From: Gemmatimonadota bacterium | Lineage (GTDB): Bacteria; Gemmatimonadota; Gemmatimonadetes; Longimicrobiales; Gaopeijiaceae | Length of the DNA stretch: 46,032 nt | Direction of reading: 5' to 3' | Assembly (NCBI GenBank): GCA_009838975.1 | Contig: VXQO01000103.1 | Span: forward strand, 1 to 46,032 | Shown here: positions 1-7,711 of the stretch, piece after piece | Numbering within the stretch: position 1 is the first letter of the stretch | How the letters are laid out: each line of letters starts with the position of its first letter | Position numbers and translations under genes: made by a program | The notes under the pieces: model-generated | The model's database searches: none | Told to the model about the DNA's origin: nothing | Seen by the model: the letters and a program-made list of their open reading frames with translations, nothing else

Positions 1-523
1 GCCCCCGCTCCCACGCCTTCGCATCCCCCTCCGACCGGAAGGCCACGATGTTCCGTCAGGTGAAGCCGATGTCGTCCCAGAAGTCGCGGACGGGCACGGC
101 GAAGCGGACGACTGCACCGGCGGGGTGGAGACGGCGTCCTGTCACGGTGAGTTCGAAGCGCTCGCCCGAGCCTGGGCAGATCGTCGGCGTGCGCCCGTCG
201 GTATCGAGCAGCAGCGGTATCGCGATCGCATCCCAGGCACAATTGGCCCAGTACGCCCGGGTCGCGGTCTCGACACGGTAAGGGGTGGGGACCGCGGAAA
301 AGGGGTGGGCCATCAGGACTTCGCCATGCTCGTCGAGGACCAGCACGTGCACGCCGGCGAGAAAGCGAAGGGCGTCGTCGACCTCGGTGCCGCTTGTGTC
401 GAGTTGGTCGGTGAGCTCTGCTCGGGTCGGTACCGACCCAATGTCGCGGACTCGCCGATAGAGGTGCCCCCGCAGACGCCAAGCGAAGCCTTCGGCCCGG
501 GCAACCCCTGCCCTGCCCGTCAA
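1..523 (-). CDS. MerB-like organomercurial lyase family protein, probable selenoprotein (3' end outside window)
   Basis: Family function: protonolysis of carbon-mercury bonds. Counting from a TTG at 523 (which overlaps the upstream TGA as TTGA, suggesting coupling), the protein has an N-terminal winged-helix-like part (13-80), the conserved AHPFSAVPT stretch (72-80), then YWANCAWDA with Cys95 and Asp98, Cys116 in a C-P-x-S-G-E turn, and FAVPVRDFWDDIGFT (141-155). Residue 156 is an in-frame TGA (56-58). Reading on gives R-N-I-V-A-F-R-S-E-G-D-A-K-A-W-E-R to the window edge, which is the normal continuation of this family. Cys95/Asp98/Cys116/156 line up with MerB Cys96/Asp99/Cys117/Cys159 (numbering from memory), so UGA sits at a catalytic cysteine. 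A SECIS-like hairpin follows. A conventional caller would end the gene at 56 or start at ATG 568. Alternatives are a decayed gene or a TGC-to-TGA base error. The substrate may not be an organomercurial. Confidence 0.85.
27..42 (-). promoter_or_regulatory. Putative bacterial SECIS hairpin downstream of the MerB-like UGA
   Basis: On the minus strand, 13 nt after the UGA at 58-56, the RNA CCUUCC-GGUC-GGAGGG forms a 6-bp stem (42-37 with 32-27, including one U-G pair) closed by a GGUC loop at 36-33. The E. coli fdhF SECIS, as I recall it, also has a GGUC apical loop at nearly the same distance from its UGA (nucleotides 22-25 there, 23-26 here, counting the U of UGA as 1). Such an element recruits SelB with Sec-tRNA. 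Fold and spacing are read directly; function is inferred. Confidence 0.7.
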
Positions 524-1578
524 CCCGCCCCCTGCCGGGTGGTCCAGATGAGCACCCAACCTCCACACGCCCGGTTGCGGCGCCTCTCCCAGATCTCGAT
601 CAACTCCACGGACTCCGGCGCAATGTCGTCAATGAACAGCCTGCGCTGAACGTCCAGATCGGTCCGCCGCCGGAATCCGTCCAGGTACAGCGAGACGCGC
701 TGGTTGCACTGCCCGAGGTACAGGTGGGGCGACCCCGATGCGAGAGCACCGACGCGGATGCCCGGCACCTGCCTGAACACGTCGGTAAGCTGGGCGGGGG
801 CGAGTTCGTCGAGCATGGGTCGGGTGACCGCATACGTCCGCTTTCCGTACCGGTTCATGTTGTCATGAATGCCGTCCCCTGCCATGTGCAGTGAACGTAT
901 TTCGGTTTCGATCGGCCTCGGTGCAGCCGTTTCGACCATCATCTCGACTCTGGCGGCAGTGGTCCGGTCCGGGCTGAGCGCCACGGGCGCAGCTCGCTGG
1001 CCGTAGCCGGTCGACTCCACCTCGAATCGGACCACTGGATCCCGCAGATCCCCGAACACCGCCAGCCCGTCCAGGTCGCTGAGGCGGTTTTGCCCCTCCG
1101 CCAGCGACACCAGAGCCCCCTCGATCGGATCTCCGGATGCGCCATCCACAACCCTCACCAGGAGAATGCCGGGCGCTTCCACGTCGATGTCTCTTGTCTT
1201 TTCCATGTACAGCGTCACTTCACCCGCATGGATTACATCGAGATGACCCGTCAATCGGTCGTATCCCCACCTCCTCACACTGACCCAGTAGCGGCCTGCA
1301 GGGATGTCGATCACGGCGCGACCGTCCGCATCGGTCACGTGCCGACCGTCCATGCCGGTAAGCACGATCACGGCCCCGGGCACGGTCACCTCGCTGGCAG
1401 GATCGTATACCCGTGCCGTCAGTCGGACCGTTTCCCCTTCCTGCGGGGCCTCCTGGGCCTCGAGTGTCCGCGCGGACACTGCGGCAGCAAGGGCGATGGC
1501 GGCGAAGAGCACCAGCAGGGCGATGCGAGGCCGATCCCGGTTCGCCCAACGTCCGACAGACACGGTGTTGCTATCCAT
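520..1578 (-). CDS. Exported carboxypeptidase-regulatory-like / TonB plug-domain protein without a barrel
   Basis: 352 aa. A hydrophobic segment at about 19-37, ending before A-Q-E, is a signal peptide or anchor. Two carboxypeptidase-regulatory-like beta-sandwich domains follow (about 50-130 and 138-215), each with the 'G-A-x-V-x-L ... D-x-D-G-x-A' pattern. The C-terminal part (about 250-352) is a TonB-receptor plug-like domain (VFRQVPGIRVG, VSLYLDG, SVELIEIWE), but no beta-barrel follows, so it cannot be a complete receptor. Two cysteines (CNQR, RACGG) could form a disulfide. The reading frame ends in GGGTTGA, where the stop overlaps a TTG start for the MerB-like gene, so the two are probably co-translated. 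The specific role is unknown. Confidence 0.75.
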   Translation of the reverse strand: MDSNTVSVGRWANRDRPRIALLVLFAAIALAAAVSARTLEAQEAPQEGETVRLTARVYDPASEVTVPGAVIVLTGMDGRHVTDADGRAVIDIPAGRYWVSVRRWGYDRLTGHLDVIHAGEVTLYMEKTRDIDVEAPGILLVRVVDGASGDPIEGALVSLAEGQNRLSDLDGLAVFGDLRDPVVRFEVESTGYGQRAAPVALSPDRTTAARVEMMVETAAPRPIETEIRSLHMAGDGIHDNMNRYGKRTYAVTRPMLDELAPAQLTDVFRQVPGIRVGALASGSPHLYLGQCNQRVSLYLDGFRRRTDLDVQRRLFIDDIAPESVELIEIWERRRNRACGGWVLIWTTRQGAG

Positions 1579-1635
1579 CTGATTCGAATCTCCTTTCGAC
1601 CCCGGAGCCTCCCCGGCACCGCGGGTGTCGGCGGG

Positions 1636-2085
1636 TCATGACGCCGGCGAGGCAGCCTCCCGCCTCCAGGTCAACCACGAGTCGAGGCTCAAGCGATCCT
1701 CGTCGAACATCGCCAGCACCACAATCAGCAGGAGGGCGCGTGGGATCACATGGGCGTTGAACGCGTAAAGGGGCTCCGCTAGAAGGTGCCCGAAGGTGAC
1801 GAGCATCAGCACGGCGCCAAGGCCGATCGCTGCCGCGAAGCGCTTCCAGCCGGAGAGCATGAGGGCACCGCCGATCATTTCCACATAGGGTACGGTCACG
1901 CCAGTGAACCATAGCGACCAGGAGGGCAACGGACCCGTCGCATAGGGTTCTACGAAGAGACTGCGGGCGTGCTCGACCGCTCCAAGCCGGAACACCTTCC
2001 AGAACCCGGCCGCGAAGAAGATGAGGCCGAGGATGACGCGGGCCACGAAGACGGCCCAGCTTCTGGGTGTGATTATGGTATGCAT
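1636..2085 (-). CDS. DoxX-family integral membrane protein
   Basis: 149 aa from ATG 2085; an upstream in-frame start at 2124 would add a hydrophilic leader that does not look native. Four membrane segments are visible: ARVILGLIFFAAGFWKVF, a segment around WFTGVTVPYVEMIGGALML, AAAIGLGAVLMLVTFGHLL, and VIPRALLLIVVLAMF. The Arg before the first helix, the F-x-x-G-x-x-K end of helix 1 and the P-x-x-E-x-x-G in helix 2 are typical of DoxX/DoxD-like proteins. Members are often linked to redox or oxidative-stress complexes, but nothing here fixes a role. It lies 57 nt downstream of the plug-domain gene start and is transcribed the same way. Confidence 0.75.
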   Translation of the reverse strand: MHTIITPRSWAVFVARVILGLIFFAAGFWKVFRLGAVEHARSLFVEPYATGPLPSWSLWFTGVTVPYVEMIGGALMLSGWKRFAAAIGLGAVLMLVTFGHLLAEPLYAFNAHVIPRALLLIVVLAMFDEDRLSLDSWLTWRREAASPAS

Positions 2086-2179
2086 CTCGTGGGACAACCT
2101 TGCACCCGGGCGGGCGCGACACAATCACACCGGGCAACGTGGGCACCGGGAGCGATACAGCGCAGGGAGTGATACCTGA

Positions 2180-2635
2180 ATGGCACAGCGCGACTACATA
2201 CTCTGCCTGATCGAGGAACTCGGCGCGGCGCTGATTGCGCTCCGCAATGCGATCCTCGGGGGCGGGGCCCCCCGGGGCAGGGTGGAGGCGACGCTGCGCC
2301 GGGCGGCCAGCGAGGCAGGGATGGAGCTGGAACTCGCCCGCGCGGTGTCGGCCGAGGCGCTGCCGGCGATGGTGGCCCCCACCGGCGAGGTCGAGCCCGC
2401 GCGATGCTGGGTACTCGCCGAGGCGCTCATGACGGACGGCGTGAACCGGCTGCACGAAGGGGAGCCGGAACTTGCGCGGTCGTCACTCGCCAAGGCGGCG
2501 GTACTCTTCCGGCTGGTAGCGCCGTGGGGAGCCTACCTGACGGGATTCCCGGAGGCGAGTGAGCGGATCGCGGAGATCGAGGGGCTGTTGAGGACAGCCG
2601 AAGAGGCGTCGGCCGGGCGCGAGAACGCCTTTTGA
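2180..2635 (+). CDS. Small helical protein of unknown function (DUF6483-like)
   Basis: 151 aa, predicted almost entirely helical, with no signal peptide or membrane segment. The N-terminus (QRDYILCLIEELGAALIALR) resembles the DUF6483 pattern I remember from other phyla, where an 'xRDYIlR-IEq-gr-La' helix opens the protein; the match is weak and from memory. The middle and C-terminal parts look like TPR-like helical pairs (ARCWVLAEALMTDGVNRLHEGEPELARSSLAKAAVLF). A GGAG lies about 12 nt upstream of the ATG. It is divergent from the DoxX gene and convergent with threonine aldolase (8 nt apart). I cannot assign a function. Confidence 0.6.
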   Translation: MAQRDYILCLIEELGAALIALRNAILGGGAPRGRVEATLRRAASEAGMELELARAVSAEALPAMVAPTGEVEPARCWVLAEALMTDGVNRLHEGEPELARSSLAKAAVLFRLVAPWGAYLTGFPEASERIAEIEGLLRTAEEASAGRENAF

Positions 2636-2643
2636 CTGCGCAA

Positions 2644-3687
2644 CTACTCCCCTGCCCCCCCAAACACCTCCCGTACCACCTCTGCCGCCCGCCGGATCTC
2701 GTCCATCGACACGTCCCGGTGCGCCACCGCCCGCACGGCGCGTGCCCCGGACACGAGCATCGCCACACCCCGCGCAAGGCACGCGTCCACGAAGTCCCCC
2801 GCCGTGCCGGGGACGTTGAAGCGCAGGATGTTGGTCTCCACGTGCTCACGCACCAGTTCAATCCCCGGGATCGATACCAGGACGTCGGCAAGGTGCCCGG
2901 CCTTTTCGTGGTCGTGGGCGAGGTCGCCCCGGTGGTTCTCCAGCGCGTGGAGCGCCCCGGCGGCAATGATCCCGGCCTGTCGGAAGCCGCCGCCGAAGAG
3001 CTGCTTGAAGCGTCTAGCGCGCGCCACGAACGCACTCGAGCCGGCCAGCGCCGAACCCACGGGCGCGCCGAGCGCCTTCGAGAAGCAGACCGAGACGCTG
3101 TCGAAGTCGCGCGCGTAGCGGGCCGGCGGAATGCCGGTTGCCGCCGAGGCGTTCCAGACGCGCGCGCCGTCGAGGTGGCAGCGCAATCCGGCCGCGCGGG
3201 CGATGGCGACCACTTCGTCGAGCAGTTCCAGCGGCCAGATGCTCCCCCCGCCGCCGTTGTGGGTGTTCTCCAGGGTGAGCAGGGTCGCGGGCGGGGTCAG
3301 GGTGGTGGGCGATCCCGGGTGGGTGACCCCCAGGGCCTCGCGCAGCTGGGACGCCGTGAAGATGCCGCGGTCCCCCAGCAGGGGTTGGACGGTGGCCCCG
3401 GAGAGCGCCGCCGGCCCACCGCCCTCGGAGCGCACTACATGGGAGGCGATGTCCATGATGACCCGGTCGCCCGGCTCGGTGTGCGCGCGGATGGCCACCT
3501 GGTTCGTCATCGACCCGGTGGGCATGTAGACGGCGTCCTCCTTGCCGAGGATCTCGGCCGTCCGGGCCTCGAGACGCCTGACGGTGGGGTCGTCGCCGTA
3601 GACGTCGTCGCCGACGACGGCCTGCGCCATCGCCTCGCGCATGGCGGGGGTGGGACGGGTCACGGTGTCGCTGCGCAGATCGATCAT
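2644..3687 (-). CDS. ltaE: Low-specificity L-threonine aldolase
   Basis: 347 aa, the full length of the family. It is a PLP fold-type I enzyme cleaving L-threonine/L-allo-threonine to glycine and acetaldehyde. Landmarks are the N-terminal IDLRSDTVTRPTPAMREAM, GDDVYGDDPTV, the glycine-rich PTGSMTNQVA cofactor loop, LENTHNGGGG, the PLP-pyridine Asp in CHLDGARVWNA, and the Schiff-base lysine in VSVCFSKALGAPVGSAL. It has an ATG start at 3687. Its stop is 8 nt from the end of the convergent 2180-2635 gene. It lies downstream of, and on the same strand as, the GNAT gene. Confidence 0.93.
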   Translation of the reverse strand: MIDLRSDTVTRPTPAMREAMAQAVVGDDVYGDDPTVRRLEARTAEILGKEDAVYMPTGSMTNQVAIRAHTEPGDRVIMDIASHVVRSEGGGPAALSGATVQPLLGDRGIFTASQLREALGVTHPGSPTTLTPPATLLTLENTHNGGGGSIWPLELLDEVVAIARAAGLRCHLDGARVWNASAATGIPPARYARDFDSVSVCFSKALGAPVGSALAGSSAFVARARRFKQLFGGGFRQAGIIAAGALHALENHRGDLAHDHEKAGHLADVLVSIPGIELVREHVETNILRFNVPGTAGDFVDACLARGVAMLVSGARAVRAVAHRDVSMDEIRRAAEVVREVFGGAGE

Positions 3688-3736
3688 GTTCGACGGGTGT
3701 GCGGAAGGAAGGGGAGAGACCGACGGGCGGCTGCGT

Positions 3737-4585
3737 CTACGTTAGCCCGAATTCGACATCCATGACATCCTGCAGCGGCCGATATCCCACGCTGCGGTAG
3801 ATCCTGTTCGAGGTGGGGTTCGCGAGGTCGGTATACAGGACGCAGTGCCTGAACCCCAGATCGAGCGCCTGGGTGCTCAGCCCGGCCACCAGCGCGGTTG
3901 CATAGCCTCTCCGGCGGTGCTCCTCGGGGGTGTAGACATAGCCGATCCTGACCCCATGACGTGTGCGCGCCGGGAAGCCGGCCATGGACACGGGGCCTCC
4001 GTCCACCCACAGGGCGAGCAGCTGGCCGCCGCCCTCGCCGCCGCAAAGACGGTGGGCCCGCTCCAGCGGGTCCCCCGGATCCGTCAGACCGCTCTCCCGC
4101 ACGAACGCCGCCAGCCATCGGGCAACCAGCGGGATATCCCCTGGTTCCGTACGGCGCATCTTCCCCGATGCCATCGGCGATGGCGGCTCTACCCGCTCCA
4201 GGATATGGATCCGCTGACGCGCGCCCGGGGCGGCCTCTACCGCCTTCAGTCGACTCCAGGCGTCCCCGAAGGCACGTGCAACCTCGTTCGGACCGAGAAC
4301 GGCGGGCAGCTCAGCGTATGCTTCGGCCACACTCTGCGCCAGGAGCGGCACTGCCTCCAGGGGCATGCGTGTCAGGCCCAGCTTCCAGGGAGGCGTGCGG
4401 AAGGCGCATCCGACCATGTCACCGCCCCGCTCTATCGTCGCGAAATAGAGGTCCGGCGCGGAGCGCCTTCCCACGAGGGACGCCGCCACGCCCAGCGGCA
4501 GGTTGTTTTCGGCCTCGCGCAGCAGCAGCCAGGGCTCGGCGCGGTCGAGGAAGGCTCGCGGATCCGCGTGTCGGACGATCCGCAG
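3737..4585 (-). CDS. GNAT-family N-acetyltransferase (start codon unresolved)
   Basis: The C-terminal half is a canonical GNAT domain: motif A is YVYTPEEHRRRGYATALVAGL (Q/R-x-x-G-x-A acetyl-CoA loop) followed by LYTDLANPTSNRIYRSVGYRPL. The N-terminal half is the variable domain typical of long GNAT proteins (MKMRRTEPGDIPLVARWL begins the second half). The first standard start is GTG 4489, but the reading frame clearly continues upstream with family-like sequence (RHADPRAFLDRAEP, then LLLREAENNLPLG) and no stop until 4645-4643. No ATG, GTG or TTG lies in that stretch; CTG at 4585 would give a sensible N-terminus. The end coordinate given assumes CTG initiation. The substrate is unknown. Confidence 0.8.
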   Translation of the reverse strand: MRIVRHADPRAFLDRAEPWLLLREAENNLPLGVAASLVGRRSAPDLYFATIERGGDMVGCAFRTPPWKLGLTRMPLEAVPLLAQSVAEAYAELPAVLGPNEVARAFGDAWSRLKAVEAAPGARQRIHILERVEPPSPMASGKMRRTEPGDIPLVARWLAAFVRESGLTDPGDPLERAHRLCGGEGGGQLLALWVDGGPVSMAGFPARTRHGVRIGYVYTPEEHRRRGYATALVAGLSTQALDLGFRHCVLYTDLANPTSNRIYRSVGYRPLQDVMDVEFGLT

Positions 4586-4616
4586 ATCGGGGGCGGACGA
4601 ACCGCGGCGTGGCTGC

Positions 4617-5330
4617 CTAGTCGTCCGACCGTTCTCCCGTGATCAGGGTCCTGATGAGGTCGCCCAAGCCGGAAAAGCGGGCCATCAGGGTGAGGTGGAT
4701 GTCGTGGACCTTGTTCGGTCCGCCGTTGCGGCCGTAGTAGTCGCCCACCTCGAAGACGCCGGCGCCTCCGCCGATGGGCGCCTCGATTCCGATGCCGCCG
4801 TGCCAGGTTCGGGCCCGCGCACCGCCAACCAAGGAAAAAGGCAGCAGAACAGGCGCGTCGTCCGGGGAGCCGATGATCTTGGAGCCAAAGCCGGTGAACA
4901 TGTAGGCCCGCACACCGTCGTAGGCGGGGGTGTAGGCCATGGCGTCGACCACCACGGTCTCGAAGAACCGGGAATCGTCCGAGTCATCCAGAATGGTCAG
5001 ACCGCCGGACAGGATGCTGCTCACCGGGTCCCGCTGCGGCGCCCAGCGCATCGAGCGCTCGAAGAGTGCCCTGGCGCCGTACCACGACCCCTTTCGCTTC
5101 GCCACCAGCTCCACGCCGTAGGTCGGGCGGCGAACCGCGTTCTGGTTGCCGCCTCCCCGCTGCGGGAGAAAGAAGCCGACCCTTGGCGAGAACGAGACCT
5201 CCCAGCCAGCCGGCTGGGAAGCCCGCGTCATTCCCTCCTGCTGCGCCTGCGCTGATCCGGCGGTGGACCAGGCGATCATGGCGAGGCCGGCGACGGCGGC
5301 GGCAGTGGCGAGTCGGAAGAGCGGTCTCAT
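4617..5330 (-). CDS. Exported outer-membrane beta-barrel-like protein, unknown function
   Basis: About 237 aa from ATG 5330, chosen over ATG 5345 because it directly precedes the positively charged n-region and hydrophobic core of a signal peptide (LATAAAVAGLAMIAW) with cleavage near A-Q-A. The mature protein alternates polar and hydrophobic residues, with strands such as WEVSFSPRVGFFLP, YGVELVAKR, WYGARALFERSMRW and a closing VHDIHLTLMARFSGL, resembling small OmpW/OmpA-type barrels. No enzyme motif is seen. The stop is about 32 nt before the presumed start of the GNAT gene on the same strand, so they may be co-transcribed. Confidence 0.65.
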   Translation of the reverse strand: MRPLFRLATAAAVAGLAMIAWSTAGSAQAQQEGMTRASQPAGWEVSFSPRVGFFLPQRGGGNQNAVRRPTYGVELVAKRKGSWYGARALFERSMRWAPQRDPVSSILSGGLTILDDSDDSRFFETVVVDAMAYTPAYDGVRAYMFTGFGSKIIGSPDDAPVLLPFSLVGGARARTWHGGIGIEAPIGGGAGVFEVGDYYGRNGGPNKVHDIHLTLMARFSGLGDLIRTLITGERSDD

Positions 5331-5421
5331 CGGCAGACTCCTCAAGGTCGCGCCGCAGGCTGTCGGCCTCGTGGCGCGGGTTCACGGACGACAGGTACAA
5401 CTATAGTGCGGCGATCAGCAT

Positions 5422-6297
5422 TCAGGCCAGACTGAAGACGCCGTTGAGCCGGGTGCGGAGTTCGAGCCGATACCCCCTCGCCGCGAGCCACGCCGACAGA
5501 TCCGCCGACCGCGGGCCCTCGCGGGGTCCGCGCCCGAGTTCGACCACGAGGTGCCGGGGCCACAGCGGGCGCGGGGCACCGCGCAGAAAGGGCCGGAGGA
5601 CATCGGCCTCGCCGCCTTCCACGTCGACCTTGAGGCAGTCGATGCGGTTGAGCCCGGCTTCTTCGACGATGTCCGCCAGGGTGACCACGCGAACCGGTAC
5701 GGTGGGGATCCCATCCGTAGCCTCACCGGGACCGGCCAGCCGCCCCTCGCCGGAGTTCCGGGTCCCCAGCGACAGCAAGCCGCGACCCCTGGCCGCGCCG
5801 ACGGCGGCCTGGACCACCCGCATCCGGTCCTGCACACCGTTGACGTGGACGTTGAATCGCAGTTGCCGCGTGAGATCGGGGTTCGGCTCGACCGTGACCA
5901 CGCGCCCCGTGCCATCGATCCGGGAGAGGATCCAGAAGGAGTAGGCGCCGACGTTGGCACCCACATCCACGAAGGTGAATCCTGGCCTGACCCACCGCGC
6001 GATACGCTTGCGTTCGGTCCGGTCCCACGAACGGGGCAGGAAGAGAATCCTGGCTTCCGAGATCGAGCGGTCCGGGAAGAGACGCAGGCGATGCCCCCAC
6101 AGCCGGGTGTCGACGGGCCCGGCCAGGTGGCGACGCGCGGCGCGGCGGGCGAGTAGCGCGAACCGGCTCCAGGGCCAGCCACCGGGGAAGGACCGCGCCA
6201 CCCCGAGCCAGAAGGCGCCCGGCCCGGCAGGCACGCAGTCGCCCCACGCACTGCCCTCGCCGAAGGCGTCGGCCGCCCGATCCTCACTCCTGCCCAT
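5422..6297 (-). CDS. FkbM-family SAM-dependent methyltransferase
   Basis: 291 aa. The Rossmann methyltransferase domain starts near 110: motif I is FTFVDVGANVGAYSFW, motif II VVTVEPNPDLTRQLRFNV, then the FkbM-specific ...TLADIVEEAGLNRIDCLKVDVEGGEADVL with the conserved K-x-D-V-E-G-x-E signature and HLVVELG. The N-terminal ~100 residues are Arg-rich and include a WGHRLRLFPDRSISEARI region common in this family ahead of the domain. FkbM proteins O-methylate sugars or natural products; the target here is unknown and no glycosyltransferase or polysaccharide genes are adjacent. The gene is isolated: divergent from the MOP-type gene by 109 nt and 91 nt away from the next minus-strand gene. Confidence 0.88.
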   Translation of the reverse strand: MGRSEDRAADAFGEGSAWGDCVPAGPGAFWLGVARSFPGGWPWSRFALLARRAARRHLAGPVDTRLWGHRLRLFPDRSISEARILFLPRSWDRTERKRIARWVRPGFTFVDVGANVGAYSFWILSRIDGTGRVVTVEPNPDLTRQLRFNVHVNGVQDRMRVVQAAVGAARGRGLLSLGTRNSGEGRLAGPGEATDGIPTVPVRVVTLADIVEEAGLNRIDCLKVDVEGGEADVLRPFLRGAPRPLWPRHLVVELGRGPREGPRSADLSAWLAARGYRLELRTRLNGVFSLA

Positions 6298-6406
6298 GCC
6301 CGTCTCTCGTGTTGTTCATCGGCCGCTCGCAGCGGCGTTATCGTAGAAGCTGTCTTTCATCCCCGAATCACCGCAGCCGTTCGGCTCGCGCGGAGACTGT
6401 TTCGAT

Positions 6407-7711
6407 ATGAACCCCGCTCCCCGCGGGACGCTCACTTCCGGCACCATCGCGCGGTTCTGGTCCCCGCTGGCCGCGACCTGGGTCATGATGGCGCTCGAGG
6501 GCCCGCTCATCGCGGCCACCATCGCCCGCCTGCCCGAAGCCAAGATCAACCTGGCGTCGCACGGTGTGGTCTTTGCGATCGCGATTCTGGTCGAGGCGCC
6601 GGTGATCATGCTCATGACCGCGGCCACGGCGCTGGTGCGCGACCGGGAGAGCTACCGCAAGCTGCGCCATTTCACGCACGGGCTCAATGTGCTGGCGACC
6701 CTGATGGTGGTGGTGCTGTTGGTGCCGGCGGTCTTCGAGCCCCTGTTTTCGGGGCTTCTGGCGCTGCCGCGCGAGGTCGCCGACATCATCTACGGAGCGC
6801 TGTGGATCTATCTGCCGTGGCCGGGGGCGATCGGCTACCGGCGGTTCATTCACGGGGTGATGATCGCCGCGGGACAGACCCGGCAGGTCGCTATCGGGAC
6901 CGTCTTCCGCCTCGCCGCAATGGCCGGGACGGCGTTTGCGCTTCCCACCCTGACCGACCTGCACGGTGCCTGGGTGGGTGCGGCCGCGCTGACCACGGGT
7001 GTGTGCGTCGAGGCGGTGGCGGCTCGGATCATGGCGACGGCGTCGATTCGGCGAATGCTCGCGACATCGCCCGAGGAGAGCGGGACGGCTGCGCTGGGCT
7101 ACCGCGGCATCCTGTCGTTCTACTATCCCCTGGCGCTGACCTCGCTGGTGGCTCTGGCCACGCACCCCATACTGACCTTTCTGGTGGGGCGGGCGCGCGA
7201 CCCGCTGGAATCGCTCGCCGTGCTGCCCGTCGTGCACTCGCTGTCGTTCCTCTTCCGGGCGACCGGGCTCAGCTACCAGGAGGCCGCGATCGCGCTCACC
7301 GGGAACGACCTGGAGCACCGGCGTCCGGTGGGGCGCTTCGCGCTCGGGATGGGGCTGGCCACGACGGCCGGTTATGCGCTGATCGTGCTTACGCCCCTCT
7401 TCGAGGTCTGGTTCGAGGTGGTGTCCGGGCTGACCCCGGAGCTGTCCGGCTACGCAAGGATCCCGTCGCTGGTGCTGATCCCGCTGCCGGCGCTCGGGTT
7501 CTGGCTGGCGCAGCAGAGCGCGATTATGGTGTTGAGGCGCCGTACCAAGGCCATCACCATGGCCACGGCTCTGGGAGTGGTCGGCATCGTGGTCGTCTTC
7601 CCCGTGCTGGCCTGGGGGCTGGGATGGGTAGGAGCCACTGCCGCCTTCGTGGCGTTCCTGGGCGGGCGCCTCGCGTCGAACCTCTACCTGCACTGGAGTG
7701 AAAAACGATGA
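6407..7711 (+). CDS. Polytopic membrane protein, MOP-flippase/ANKH-like
   Basis: 434 aa with about 12 hydrophobic segments and short loops, in two repeated halves, consistent with the MATE/polysaccharide-flippase (MOP) fold. Visible features include the N-terminal FWSPLAATWVMMALEGPLIAATIARLPEA, the charged loop ALVRDRESYRKLRHF after helix 2, and a second-half start YRGILSFYYPLALTSLVALATHPI. This arrangement resembles bacterial homologues of the ANKH transporter more than drug-efflux MATE proteins; the substrate is unknown. The final TGA overlaps the ATG of the MBL-fold gene (ATGA), so the two form a coupled pair. Confidence 0.7.
   Translation: MNPAPRGTLTSGTIARFWSPLAATWVMMALEGPLIAATIARLPEAKINLASHGVVFAIAILVEAPVIMLMTAATALVRDRESYRKLRHFTHGLNVLATLMVVVLLVPAVFEPLFSGLLALPREVADIIYGALWIYLPWPGAIGYRRFIHGVMIAAGQTRQVAIGTVFRLAAMAGTAFALPTLTDLHGAWVGAAALTTGVCVEAVAARIMATASIRRMLATSPEESGTAALGYRGILSFYYPLALTSLVALATHPILTFLVGRARDPLESLAVLPVVHSLSFLFRATGLSYQEAAIALTGNDLEHRRPVGRFALGMGLATTAGYALIVLTPLFEVWFEVVSGLTPELSGYARIPSLVLIPLPALGFWLAQQSAIMVLRRRTKAITMATALGVVGIVVVFPVLAWGLGWVGATAAFVAFLGGRLASNLYLHWSEKR

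Noticed and set aside
1571-2455. A 294-codon open frame overlapping the DoxX gene
   Set aside because: DoxX has clear membrane segments in its own frame; this frame is Arg/His-rich and lacks any pattern.
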